DNA of 64,000 bases from NCBI RefSeq assembly GCF_040712315.1, contig NC_134022.1, positions 5,270,001 through 5,334,000 of the forward strand, read 5' to 3'. The notes under the pieces were generated by a model that ran no database searches, was not told the origin of the DNA, and saw nothing but the letters and a program-made list of their open reading frames with translations. The DNA comes from Castanea sativa (Eukaryota; Streptophyta; Magnoliopsida; Fagales; Fagaceae). Below are positions 46,544-57,726 of the stretch, piece after piece; the first letter of the stretch is position 1, and the number at the start of each line of letters is the position of its first letter. The position numbers and the translations under genes were made by a program.

Positions 46544-48429
46544 TTAGCATCCCAACAATTTTAAGCGTGGCCAATTTGGAGATATTCCCTTCTTCTGGCT
46601 TTTGCATGTTTTTTCGTCCTTAGTGTTAGTGGGCCTACTATTCCCAATATGCTGCTTAGGAAGACTTGCATGCTTCAAATTTTTTTGCACTCCATGAGGT
46701 TTTCCCTGCGCCAATAACAAGTAATAGTTCAAGTTGCCATTATAATGCCATTCACTAACTTAAATTGTGTAGGCTATAGATCCAACTTGCAAAACTTAGG
46801 AGTAGATTAGGCTTCTTTTTTCTCTTTCTTTCTTCTTCTTTTTTTATTTTTTTTTTAACAGTTAATGTGGAATTTGAACTAGATTCTCCTCATAAACAAA
46901 AATTCAAATGAGATTATTAAGTTGTAAGACTCTTGACTTAAATAACGTTGATATGAACTAAAATGCTGCAAAAAGTCTATGTAAGTAACCCGTACATACA
47001 AACACAAGCATCATATATCGACTCTATCCACTACGATAAATGCATGCACACTAAAACTTGTGATAAGATTTTTTTTGAATCACCTGTAAAGAGGGACAAT
47101 GTGTACTATTATCCGAAGACTATGAGTTTCTAAAATTTTCTATTCGCAGATCATATAAATTGATCATAATCAGCAGTTTATGAATATGGTACGCGAAGAA
47201 TAATCAATATTTTTACCTGAATTTCACGCCGATAGAAACTGACGTTGGATATGAGTCTGTCTCCATGAATGTGATTGTTGAAAGTTGGGAGTGAGTTAGA
47301 TGGTTCCCCCTTGCACCCTTGGCTAGAAGTGTAGCCAGGTGTTAGTGTTGATGCGAGTGATGAAGAGCTTGATGTATTGCTAGATTGCTTCTCTAAGCAT
47401 AGCTGAAGTGGAACAGATTAATTATCAATATAACCACCACTATAATTGCTTAATGAAAACTGAATGCAGCACCAAAATGACATCTTTTCTAGTGTTTTGT
47501 ATCGCATTCAAAGTTTCAAACCTCAAATTTTTACCTAAATACAGTCTATATAACTATGGATGTATACCATAGTCTACAAACATGAGGTGACTATTAATGT
47601 TTGGCATATCCTTTAAAATTTCTTATCGTCGTAACAATTTGTCTCTTTTGGTGAGTGCGAAAATTAATATTGATATACTATAAGGCTTGTAAGGTTAATT
47701 ATGAGCACATTTTTTAAGATAAACTAAGGTTGTGCAAAGTAATGCCGTAGATTTATTCATAACTAAAATGTTATGCCGTATAAAATCATTCTTTAAAACA
47801 TCACCGTATACTCTTGGTGCGGTGGTCATTTCACAAGTATAAGTGCTTGTGGGGTGTGTGAGACAAGGGCCAGAGTTCAAATCTCCAGAAGGAAGCTTCA
47901 TATACATATACACTTAAATTAGGTTAGAGTAGAAATTATATCTTGTATTAAAAAAAAAAATCATTCTCCAAAACCAAATCTCAATGCAAAGTGTGTAAGA
48001 ATACATTGTGAATATCTACTCTTGGGTGAAATAGATGAAAGCAAATTTACCTGAAAAAGCCTATGTTCAAGAGCTGCCAGCCTATCCAACAGTGATCCTT
48101 TAGAGTCAGCCTCCCTCACAGCCAAATCCACTGGTACGCATTGTCTCTCTAGTCCTTGGGCCAAACTATTTCTATCCCATGTTTGTAAGTTTTGTTTCCT
48201 TTCTAAATATTTCATCTGTCACATATATACCCCCCAAAAGTTATATATTAAAGAATGACGAAGAAAAAAGGACAAGAATTGTCATATAAAGAGGTATATA
48301 ATATGATATTATTCTATAAAATTAATAAAAATTAAGGGGAAAAGAGAGAGAGAAACTCACGAGGAAATCCAAACGATCCAACCTAGAAGCAAGAGGCATG
48401 GAGAAGTAAGATTGTCTTCCACCTTCCAT
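46544..48429 (-). CDS. Unrecognised four-exon gene, about 193 aa
   Basis: Four exons can be joined on the minus strand: 48361-48429 (ATG), 48051-48215, 47217-47402 and 46544-46705 (TAA). Every intron is GT-AG (donors GTGAGT, GTAAAT, GTAAAA; acceptors end in CAG) and all junctions fall between codons, leaving one open frame. The protein begins MEGGRQSYFSMPLASRLDRL, continues with a charged heptad-like stretch and LLDRLAALEHRLFQ (about residues 65-78), which looks like a short coiled coil, then a Ser/Thr-rich segment (88-113) and a basic Lys-rich C-terminus. No signal peptide or membrane segment is visible. I do not recognise the family. A SINE (47800-47957) sits in intron 2. Consistent splice sites and frame make it likely to be a real gene; its function is unknown. 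Confidence 0.7.
47800..47957 (+). mobile_element. tRNA-derived SINE in intron 2 of the four-exon gene
   Basis: The head carries TGCGGTGGTCA and, downstream, the B-box-like GAGTTCAAATCTCC; the element ends in an A run. The flanks AAATCATTCTTTAAAAC (47783-47799) and AAATCATTCTCCAAAAC (47958-47974) match 15/17, a typical LINE-mobilised target duplication. It lies antisense to the host gene. Confidence 0.8.
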
Positions 48430-48454
48430 TTGATGAGAAAGTCATTTATTTAGA

Positions 48455-48780
48455 GCTTTTCACTCTTAAACAGTTTCATGTGGACAGTTACGATTCTGTG
48501 AATTGTGTACACCTCACAAGTCATCAGTGGTTTGCTACATTGCGTGGCAAACAACCCAACATTGTAGTCCTAACAAAATAAAGAGTAATGTTAAGTGCAC
48601 AACATCGACAGTTTTTCTTTTCATTCTTAAACAGTTTCATGTGGACTGCTATGATTCTGTGAATTGTGTACACCTCACAAGTCATCAGTGGTTTGTTACA
48701 TTGCGTGGCAAACAACCCAACATTGTAGTCCTAACAAAATAAAGAGTAATGTTAAGTGCACAACGTCGACAATTTTCTCA
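48455..48780. repeat. Tandem duplication, about 2 x 161 bp, upstream of the four-exon gene
   Basis: CTTAAACAGTTTCATGTGGA recurs at 48465 and 48626. The units share GTGTACACCTCACAAGTCAT and end GTTAAGTGCACAAC. The array starts about 25 bp upstream of the predicted ATG, so it lies in the likely promoter or 5'UTR. Confidence 0.9.
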
Positions 48781-50672
48781 AACCTAATAAAAATAAAAAC
48801 CTAACTGCATTAGTCAAAGCTATGCATGCATCTATTTTTTTTATTTATAAGACCATGCATGTAATCCTCAACATAAAGTTCTTGTATTTTTTTGGAGTCT
48901 GATTTTTGTTATATTGTCTATTGGTCTTATATCTTAGGGTTCCGTTTCTTTTCTATTATCAAAATGCCCAAATAAATTGAAAATGATATTGTTTGTCGCG
49001 TTGTCTTCCAACTTCCATTGTAAGGGCACTTCCCCAAGTTCGAAGGATTTAGTGAACAACCCTCCACAATAATTTGTCTCAAAAAAATTAAAATATACAA
49101 TGACAAGTGGTAGTGAGATTTAATCTTCACGTTTTATTTAATCAGTGGAGAATGTGATAATTTCTTATTAAAAAAAAAAAGTTTCTAGTTAAAAAAATAC
49201 TATAGGTAAATCCAATCCTAAGTCTGTAAGGTTTTGTTGTCTTCCATGGTAAAGAGCAATTTCCCAAGCATGGGTGTACACATGTAGATAACATATTGTG
49301 ATTGGTGCAATATAAAACTAATGTTAATGATTTCCCAAAAAAAAAAAAAAGGAAAGAAGAGTTATTGGTGTCACCGGTGTGTGTGTGCCAGTGTAAAACC
49401 AATATTGCACTAGTCTTAATTTACCACCTTAACTAGTAAATTGTGAATAAAAAGAATTTCTTCCTAATGTATCTTTTTCTAATTTCATTAAAATATAGTT
49501 CTCCAATGAATCACTTTTTAGGAAACATGATTCATTAACACTATGATAAGAGGAAAAAATTATGATCTAAATTAATCAAATTGCAGTGAATTTTTCTTCT
49601 TAATTTTTAAAGATAGACTATCGGCCATCAAGTCAATGCTTAATATGGAACAACTCATGGTTGTTGGGCGTTTCTTTCTTGTCATTGGTGGTTAACAATA
49701 AATAATATCAAGAAAATAAAAAACTGGCCCAAGGAGATTTTCACTCACTTAGCCAATGCAACAAATTTTGACACACATTGAAACCATATGTCATTAAGAC
49801 ATTGGTCTCATGAGACCGACACTGAGAACTATCTCCCCAAAGGGGAATGGTCATTTTCTAACAGTTAGTTGGTCGACGAATGAAATATGTCAGTACTTAA
49901 TGTAGGCTACAATGAAGTTGATGTAGAGTTCTATTTTATGTGTACTTTCATTAGCAACAGATCATGTTATGACATGGAATACTGGAGTCAGGAGATATCA
50001 ATATGAAAATTTGGGACACGCCTTAGCTCTTGGGGGACCAAACGGGATGGTGTGGTATTTGTCAAGTTTTTCCTCTCTCTTCAAACATAAAGACATTTAT
50101 TTTTTAATGAATAAATAAATGTTTTTCATTTTAAACATTCTTTATTTGAAACAAAGGAGAAGTGATCAATTGATTCCTTCTTATTTTAATGGCAGTACTA
50201 TATTTCAATTAGCTAGAAGAAAAATGTAAGATTTAAGCTATTAGGAAATGGTAAATTTAATCACTTAACCATAAGTCTAACACTTCCCTTCATTTATGGG
50301 CCTAAACTTTCCCTTTATAAGTGAAGATCCAACAAGTGAGAATTTAACATTTTAAATAGGAGAATACAATGTTAAATTACCAATTGTCCCAAAAGTTTAA
50401 ATTGTTAGGAAATGATGAATTTAATTACTTAACCATAAGTCTAACAGATTTTGTGTTATCTTTTAAGCTCTATTTAGTATCAGTGATCATACATCTTTTT
50501 TTTTTTTTTTTTTATAGAACATACATCTTAATATTTTTATGCCGAAATTTAGAGTTTAAAAAACCTGATGTGAAACTTGTGAAAAAAGAAAAAGAAAAAA
50601 AATTGTCTATGGTATTTCTTAAATTAGTGTGTAACCTTGTACATATGCACATGTACATTTAAAAACAATCAC

Positions 50673-50717
<45 letters not shown>
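48781..50717. other. DNA without a recognisable gene
   Basis: The sequence is AT-rich and mixed. A repeated phrase, ATTTAATTACTTAACCATAAGTCTAACA-like, occurs near 50255 and 50425. A (TA)n tract lies at about 50678-50716. No TE ends are defined. Confidence 0.4.
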
Positions 50718-50719
<2 letters not shown>

Positions 50720-50990
50720 CTAATTAGATCTAAATTCTTTGGTTTTTGTATCTAATAATTCATTTGCTATAGAAATTTAAAAATTAGATAGAATACATGG
50801 CACAAAATTGAACTCTAATTAAAATTCAATTTAAAATCTAATTGAATTTAAACTCTTTAATTTTTGCACCTAATAATTCACTTAACACACAAATTTAAAA
50901 ATTAGATAAGACACGTAACACAAAATTAGACTTCAATTTAGAATTTAATTAAATTTTCTCTTAATTTTGGCTATATATATATATACACAC
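50718..50990. repeat. AT-rich tandem repeat, two units of about 117 bp
   Basis: AAATTTAAAAATTAGATA recurs at about 50774 and 50891 within two related units that contain TAATAATTCA and ACACAAAATT / GCACAAAATT. The same sequence family reappears at 52940-53160 and 53412-53560. Confidence 0.65.
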
Positions 50991-51645
50991 ACACATACCA
51001 CCATGTTCAGTCAAGCTTAGCTAAGCCACTCAACTAAGTCCAAAGACATGTTTTTTCTTTTTTTTGATAGAAAAGTCCAAAGACATGTTGAAGATCGAGC
51101 AACATGTCATCCTACAACTCACACACAGCCACACAGGCCTCAGGATTGGGCCTATGTGTGGTATACTTAAATATCACCAAGTTCACCCAAGCTAAGCTAC
51201 TCAATTAAGTCCAATACATTTTGAAGCCCAAACAATCCTTCAACCCGCACGCAGGCCTCGATGTTGGGCCACACTGCTTATCCCACAATTTTTTTTTATT
51301 ATTATTTTATTTAGGAGAAGATTATCCCCCACAATTTTATAGTGCTTCGTTTAAATAATAGTAATAATATTAATTAATTAAGTAATTAATTTTTTTTAGA
51401 GAGAGAGAGAACAGAGCTGAACAGTGGACCTTACCCTTCTCCTATTGCTATTTGCGGCGGCTCCACATTTTAAGTGATGGTGGTCCGGACTTGCAAAAAA
51501 GAAATGTATTTATACAATTGAAAAGAAATTTATTTATTTGTGAGTTCCAATTAATTCAATTGGTAAAGTTAAACAAATGCTATACGTTAAAATTCTTTAA
51601 TTTTTTTTTATAAGAATCACAAAAATAAAGGTTTAACAAAAATAA
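50991..51645. other. DNA without a recognisable gene
   Basis: Two similar stretches, each with AAGCTTAGCTAAGCCACTCAA-like wording, occur near 51013 and 51192 and suggest a small decayed duplication. A SINE-like head, CCAATTAATTCAATTGGTAA, lies near 51547. Confidence 0.35.
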
Positions 51646-51815
51646 GAATAATGCTACATTCATAATATTTTCATAATAACTCTATAACAAATCTTATGTA
51701 GTAAGTTATTACTGATTTTAATTTGGACCTAATACTGATAACGCTTTTTTGCCCACCAATGACAGTTTTTCGTATAAAATGCATTGTAAAAATGTTGTGA
51801 ACGTAGCATTATTTC
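51646..51815. mobile_element. Short fold-back MITE
   Basis: The left end GAATAATGCTACATTCATAA and the reverse complement of the right end GAAATAATGCTACGTTCACA are inverted repeats. It resembles the element at 19718-19899. The interior contains TTACTGATTTTAATTTGGAC. The target duplication is unclear. Confidence 0.65.
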
Positions 51816-52206
51816 AAAAACAATTATGACCCCCAAACATAATCCTTAATCCCTTGAAAAAAAAAACTTAAATAACATCAATAAAAATTAGCCCAAATTA
51901 CAACAAAAATAACCCAAACAAAAATATATGACTAGACAAACAACGACTTGTGAACAAAGGATTCAATAAAAAGTTATTAAAAAACAAAAAGATAAAAATC
52001 TCTAATCATTCAACTTTGTAACTCATTCACCTATTAAATAAAAATTAATCCATAATTTCATTTTCCTTAAAAAAAGTATAGGAGAAATACGGTTGTCTTG
52101 AGTTCTCCTTAATGGTAACGGGCTAACAACAATTATACTTTCTTTGGCTTTAAAATTGCAACAATTTTGCTCTCTTTAGTGACTTAGCTTACAGTTGTAG
52201 CAAATA

Positions 52207-52209
<3 letters not shown>

Positions 52210-52256
<47 letters not shown>
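52210..52256. repeat. (CT)n microsatellite
   Basis: About 47 bp of CT repeats. Confidence 0.97.
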
Positions 52257-52259
<3 letters not shown>

Positions 52260-52706
52260 TTTTTCTTTTCTTTATTATCATTCTAGATTCTTTCTCACAA
52301 TATTACTTTCATTTGAGCATTCTTAAATCTCATTGTATTTGTTATCAGTCTCTTTTATCTTTTTCTCTTTGTTAGTAGAAATAAATTATAATACTTACTG
52401 TATTTGCGTGTTCCATTTTTTGTGGCATTGATATATTTTAGTTATCTATTCATTATTAGATAATTAGATTTTGTATAATTTAATTTTCTTAGTGATCATC
52501 CTAAAAAAATTTCTAAAATCACCACGCTTTTGTGCTCCCTTTTCTTTTTTTTTGGTTGAATAATACTTCTCGTTAAAAAAGAAAATAATTAAAAAGAAAG
52601 GAATTTTGTTGTTGTTGTTGTTGAGAAACACAAAGAAAGGAAACTAGATGGAGGAGATGAGAATGTTTCCTTTAATTAATATTATACGAAAGAGTACATC
52701 TATAAT

Positions 52707-52711
<5 letters not shown>

Positions 52712-52790
<79 letters not shown>
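52712..52790. repeat. (TA)n microsatellite, interrupted
   Basis: Two TA tracts are separated by TTTAT near 52746. They abut the left arm of the large fold-back. Confidence 0.95.
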
Positions 52791-52793
<3 letters not shown>

Positions 52794-53030
52794 TCTTTTT
52801 ATTTTAGTTTTTTAAGATATACACATGAGTTTACTTTTTTAAAATTTTTTTTTATTGAGTTTTTTATGGTTTATCTATATTAGACTATTTGCCTTTTGCA
52901 CAGCATTAACTCTCACCTAGAATAAAAAGTAAAAAAAAAAATTAGATAGGATATGTGGTGCAAAATTAGATAATAATTAAAATCCAATTTAGATTCTAAT
53001 TGGATTTTCTCTTAGTTTTGACTATCTATC

Positions 53031-53092
<62 letters not shown>

Positions 53093-53308
53093 GGTAAAAC
53101 TGAGAGAAAATTCAATTAAGTGTTAAATTGGATTCCAATTGTTGTCTAATTTTGCACCACATGTCCTATTAAGGTTTTTGTAATTTTTTTTTTAGATGAG
53201 TTAATGAGGTGCAAAAGATGAAGGGTCTAATATAAATAAATCATTAAAAACTCAATAAACAAAAAAAAAAAAAAGCTCATGTGTATATCTAAAAGAAATT
53301 AAAATAAA

Positions 53309-53335
<27 letters not shown>
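52791..53335. repeat. Large fold-back (about 240-bp arms) around an (AAT)n loop
   Basis: The left arm (about 52791-53035) and right arm (about 53093-53318) are inverted copies. GATATACACATGAG pairs with CTCATGTGTATATC, GTGGTGCAAAATTAGA with TCTAATTTTGCACCAC, and TTTTCTCTTAGTTTT with AAAACTGAGAGAAAA. The loop is an (AAT)n microsatellite (53037-53092). A GA repeat lies just outside at 53316-53339. The structure is non-coding. Confidence 0.8.
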
Positions 53336-53339
<4 letters not shown>

Positions 53340-53606
53340 ATGTTTTGAATCCATACATGTATGTAATTGTAATTTTTTTATTGTATCATGCATATGCAAA
53401 GGTTATACACTAGAATATATTAATAACCAAAACTGAGAGAAAATCTAATTAAATTATAAATTGGAGTATAATTTTGAGCCACGTGTCTCAATGCGTCTAA
53501 ATTCAATTAGATTCTAAATTAAATTTTAATTGGAGTTCAATTTTGCTGAATCATATATATATATATATAACTCGTGCATTTGCACTATACAATTACAAAC
53601 ATTTAC

Positions 53607-54298
53607 TGTAAGTGCACAATTGCACCTGGACCCAAAGACGATCACGGGCTCAGGCCCAATGAACCTTAAACAATAAAAATTTGTAAAGTGTGGGCTTGAA
53701 ACCTAGGTTAGAAGTACTGGGAGCTTGATAACAAACTTTTATATATAAACATAAGTAAACAACGAACAATAATTGCAATGAATTTCCTCGGACTCGAGCC
53801 GAGGACTACTTCTTTATTATTTCTACTTCTTCCTTCAAGATTACACTTTCTCAATTTCTTTCTTAGCTACCGCCCCCCTTTCTTTGGCCTTTACCCCCCT
53901 TTTATACTTCATTCCCTGATACTTTTTGAACAGTGACTAGAAGTTTCCACCTCACTGTTCAGGGGTCACCTCCCCATTAATACGGCCAGGGAGGTAGGTG
54001 CAGAGCCTTTAATGCGGAGGTGGCAGCCTTTACTCTTGATATTTTCTTTAATATCGATGCATCTAGAAGATTCAGGATGTCCCCTTTTATCCATTAGTCT
54101 TTCCAGAGTTGTGCCTTTGACCTCTATAACAAAATCTTGAATTCTCCTGGATCTGTCTGAGGTGAAATTCTCCCTCGGCTGTATCCTCGGACCCTCGGCG
54201 TATGGGCCAACTCATAGAGTTTAATCCTGGAGCAAGTCGGCCCTCCATGTTACAGTCCAAAGGCCCATATGCCCATTTGGGCCCTTCTACTCCCCACA
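53607..54298 (-). repeat. 3' LTR
   Basis: This 692-bp LTR reads TGTAAGTGCACAATT...CTCCCCACA on the plus strand. Its first 65 bp are identical to 63936-64000. On the minus strand a GTATAAAAGG box near 53900 is the likely promoter. Just inside, the minus-strand TTTTGAGGGGCTAT is a plausible polypurine tract. Confidence 0.93.
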
Positions 54299-54808
54299 AT
54301 AGCCCCTCAAAACTCTATTTTTTCATCATCCGAGGAGAAAAATAGGGTTTTGATCCAACGAACACTTCCTCCACACTTTCTGCAAATAACCACAAGTGTG
54401 AAAACCGTTTCGCGTTCCGGAGGGTGACACTTGGCGGTTTTATTTTCAAAAACACGCGCATTTATTATCGTAAGTTACACCTTGTCCCCCACGTTCAACG
54501 GTGAGATGAGCATGCAACGGTCCTTATTATCCCATGAAAATTTGGGCGGGACAAATATAATTTCGAGGCCGCTTCTCGCACGTCGTGACGCTTCGGGAAT
54601 CTGCGCCTTCATTTATTTCTCCAGAGACTAATCCCATCAAAATATCAGCAATCACCTTTTGTCTACACAACTTCGTGGAAACTCGCACAACTTCAAGTCT
54701 GTAAGTTCTTATTCCTTTTTTTCTCTTAACCCTTTCTCCTCGGCCCCTGTCCTCGGCTCTCCTTATAATCATTTCCCATTTTAGAATTTAGCCTTTCGTT
54801 CATATTTG
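54299..54808 (+). promoter_or_regulatory. Leader or promoter region of the opposite-strand ORF
   Basis: This 510-bp interval between the LTR and the plus-strand ORF is relatively GC-rich, with GTTTCGCGTTCCGG and GACGCTTCGGG. It lacks an open coding frame of its own. By position it should contain the promoter and leader of the plus-strand ORF, but no clear TATA box was seen. Confidence 0.35.
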
Positions 54809-57364
54809 ATGGGAAAATTCAAGTGTCTAGTTGATACCGCCGCTGGAATGGAAGGCTTCAGAGCCAAGTATCACATTCCCGGCGATGTAGGTTTAAAATA
54901 TTGCCTGGCGGAAGCCGTGACCGGCTCTAGAAAGGAGGGAGAGGTTATCATCCCGATGATAGCCTTTGTAGAGGGTGGGATGACCTTCCCAATGAAGCCT
55001 GTAACCAGGGAGTACCTTCGCAACCATCGGTTGTGTCCTGATCAGTGCCTCCCAAACGTTTTTAGAGTTTTGGGTAGCGTCGATGCTCTAAACGAGCAAA
55101 TGGGTCTAAACCTCACCTGGCACGACGTCGTCTTTCTGTACGAGTCCCATAAACTCTGCAAAGTAGGTTACTACATTAAATCCCACTCCAGCGTCGTTAG
55201 GCTAATCTCCTGTCTGCCCAAAGCCAACAAAGGCATGAAGGATGACTACCTGATCGTCTCTGGGAACTGGCACGACGGCCTCCACTGCCCAGTTGAGTGG
55301 GGAGATCCAGGTGCGACACCTTAGGATTAACCTCCCCCCCGCACAAACTCCTCTAACACTCATGAAAATGCGTATTCACATGTATTCATGTTTATTTAGA
55401 TTTATTATATGTTGTGTGAATCTGACCATGTTCGTTTGATTTGATGTCTTCTTTTACAGATAAGCAACACGTGCGCCTACGCTTAAGTCACTGCAACGTC
55501 GCAGATCTCAACTGAGTACTGCGCTTCGAGGTGTTTGTCAGCGAGGACCTATAACTCAGGGCTGCTCATCTGAATCTGGGGTACACTCCCATTTCTTCGG
55601 ACTTCCAGGAGATAGAAAACGCCATAGTCGCGGGTGACCGAAGGCGAAGGAAGATAAACGTAGCCCGGCCCCACTTTTTGGACGACCACGATCTCCCTGA
55701 TGCCCCTCACACCATTTTGTACACACAGCCCATAGCGGCAATTCCCCTCGCCGTGCACTCTCAGGCAACCATTTTTCCAGAAGAGCAGGTGTCTTCTTCA
55801 CACACGCTAGACGATGAGATAGAACAGTTCCAATTTGAAGACACCGAAAGACCTCGAGGGAACCAGTTCGTCGTACTCTCTGACGAGGAAGAAGAAGCCA
55901 CTGAGGCTTCTGGAATTGCAGGGTTAGTCGTTGCCCAACCAGAGGACGAATCCGAGGAGGATATGGACAGGATGAAGGGTCTCCTAACCAATAGAGCTGC
56001 GAAGGTTGTTGAGAGAAAGACAGGGGGTCCCAAGCTCTTTCATCCTTGCCACCTCCCCCTCCTCTAGCTGAGCTAAAACTTCCAGCCGAGGATCCCAAAA
56101 AGAAAAGAAAGGGGGAGGCCGAGGGGACAGGCGGCAAGGAACCAAAGAAACCGCGACAACAACCGCCAGCCGTTCAGTAGCAGAAGCTGGATAAAGGCAA
56201 AGGCAGGGCCCGCTCAGTTGAAAGCGGGGAGATTAGGGACAAGGCCGAAGTGCGCCGAGCACCGGCCACCTGGTCCCCTGACTTAAGGCTGGACGGCGCA
56301 CCTATCTCCTGCCAGTCCAGTATTAGGGCAGTTCAACAAGGCCATGCCCACCACTTGGCCGAAGTGTTGGAGCGCCCTCTTCTGCTGCCCAAGGACATGG
56401 AAACCTTGGAAAAAATGAGCCAGCCACAACTATTCCTCTCTTTAAAAAGGGATTTAGCGCTGGTAAGTTTAACCCTTTTAGGAAGATTCCACTTTTAACA
56501 ATATCAGATTATTCATAAGTGCCTTGCTATATCTGACTTCCTCTCACTTTACTGCAGGCCATTCAAGAAGTCTTCGTAGCCGAGAAATTTATAGAAGACA
56601 CTCTGAAGAAGGCCAGAACTGAGTTTGAAGTCAGGCTGGAGACTGAGAAGTCTTTGGGCACAGCCCTTGTTGAAAATGAGAAGCTTACCTCGGAGGTGGC
56701 TGAGCTAAAGAGAGAGAAAAATGGGGCCGAGGCGAACCTGAAGACCATGGAGACCCAGATAGAAGGGCAGCGCAAGCTTCTTCGTGAAAAAGATGACGAG
56801 CTCTCCCAAGCCCAAAAGGAGCGCTCGGATTTGGAGAAGGAATTTGCGCGAATGAAGGAGGAAGTCGGCGCATTCCATCGTTCTCTAGAAGCCGCCAAGC
56901 AGGCGAGTTATGAGGAAGGGGTAGCAGTCACCGAGGAGCAACTGACAGAAGCCTTTGCGGCCTTGTGCCGGGAGTACTGTCAAAAGGTCTGGGGGGAAGC
57001 TCTGAACGTAGCAGAAGTTCCTCTATCCTCGGATCTGAGGAAGTCCGAGAATGTTCGGCTTCCCCTGGAGATACAGGAGATTGAAGAGGCTCCTGCTGCT
57101 ACTCCTACCCTTGAAACAACTCTTCCTGCTCTTCCTCCCATGGTCCCAAAGCTAATTCCAGATCCTACAGAACCTTCAGGTTCCAATAAAGAAAAGGAAG
57201 GAGACGGGGATGCCGAGAAGGACCTGAGCCAGAATGTGGAGTCCAAGGTCCCTCCAACAAAGGCAGCAGACAAAGGAAAGCTAGTGCTGTCTCCCTTTGA
57301 GCTGGAGTTGAGAAAGACCGAGGCCACCAGCACTTCTCAGCAAGACCCCCCTCCAAAAGCTTAG
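54809..57364 (+). pseudogene. Opposite-strand, intron-containing ORF of the retrotransposon (Transposase_28-like), broken
   Basis: Three exons can be read on the plus strand: 54809-55310, 55460-56462 and 56558-57364, with GT-AG introns (CAG|GTGCGA...TTTTACAG and CTG|GTAAGT...CTGCAG) whose phases agree. Exon 1 (GFRAKYHIPGDVGLKYCLAE and PNVFRVLGSVDALNEQMGLN) resembles the 'putative gypsy-type transposon' family (PF04195, Transposase_28). Exon 2 holds an acidic segment (LSDEEEEATEASG). Exon 3 is a long coiled coil (about residues 30-110 of the exon) followed by a Pro- and Lys-rich tail. The frame is broken by TGA at 55513, TAA at 55552 and TAG at 56178, plus a frameshift between about 56000 and 56067. 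It is antisense to gag-pol. Its function is not established; such extra ORFs are reported in Tat-lineage elements. Confidence 0.78.
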
Positions 57365-57726
57365 GACCTAGCTTAGGACTTCTCTTTTTCCATATTTGAA
57401 TTAAATATGTAATGTATATTCGAATGATTAATGAAGAACAATTTCATTTGATTCTCACCTATGTTGCATCCATTTTACTTTATTCTTTTTGTATTTGTCA
57501 TAAAGATTGCCATTAGTACATAGTCAAAAAGGGACAGAACAAACAAATCTAACTCCAAGTATTACACAATCATAACCTCCACGCAGTCATTCGCATGTTT
57601 TAGCATTAAAAACTTAACAGAAGATGACATGGTTGAGATATTTTAAACAATGCCTTGGTAAAAAAAAAAGACCTTATATAACGGTTAAACCCTTATAATG
57701 TGTGGTTTTGTTTTTAGTAGGATGTA

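Noticed and set aside
55549..56137. Minus-strand open frames opposite the coiled-coil ORF (also 56563-57356)
   Set aside because: These are shadows of the plus-strand exons; their composition is the complement of a charged coiled coil.
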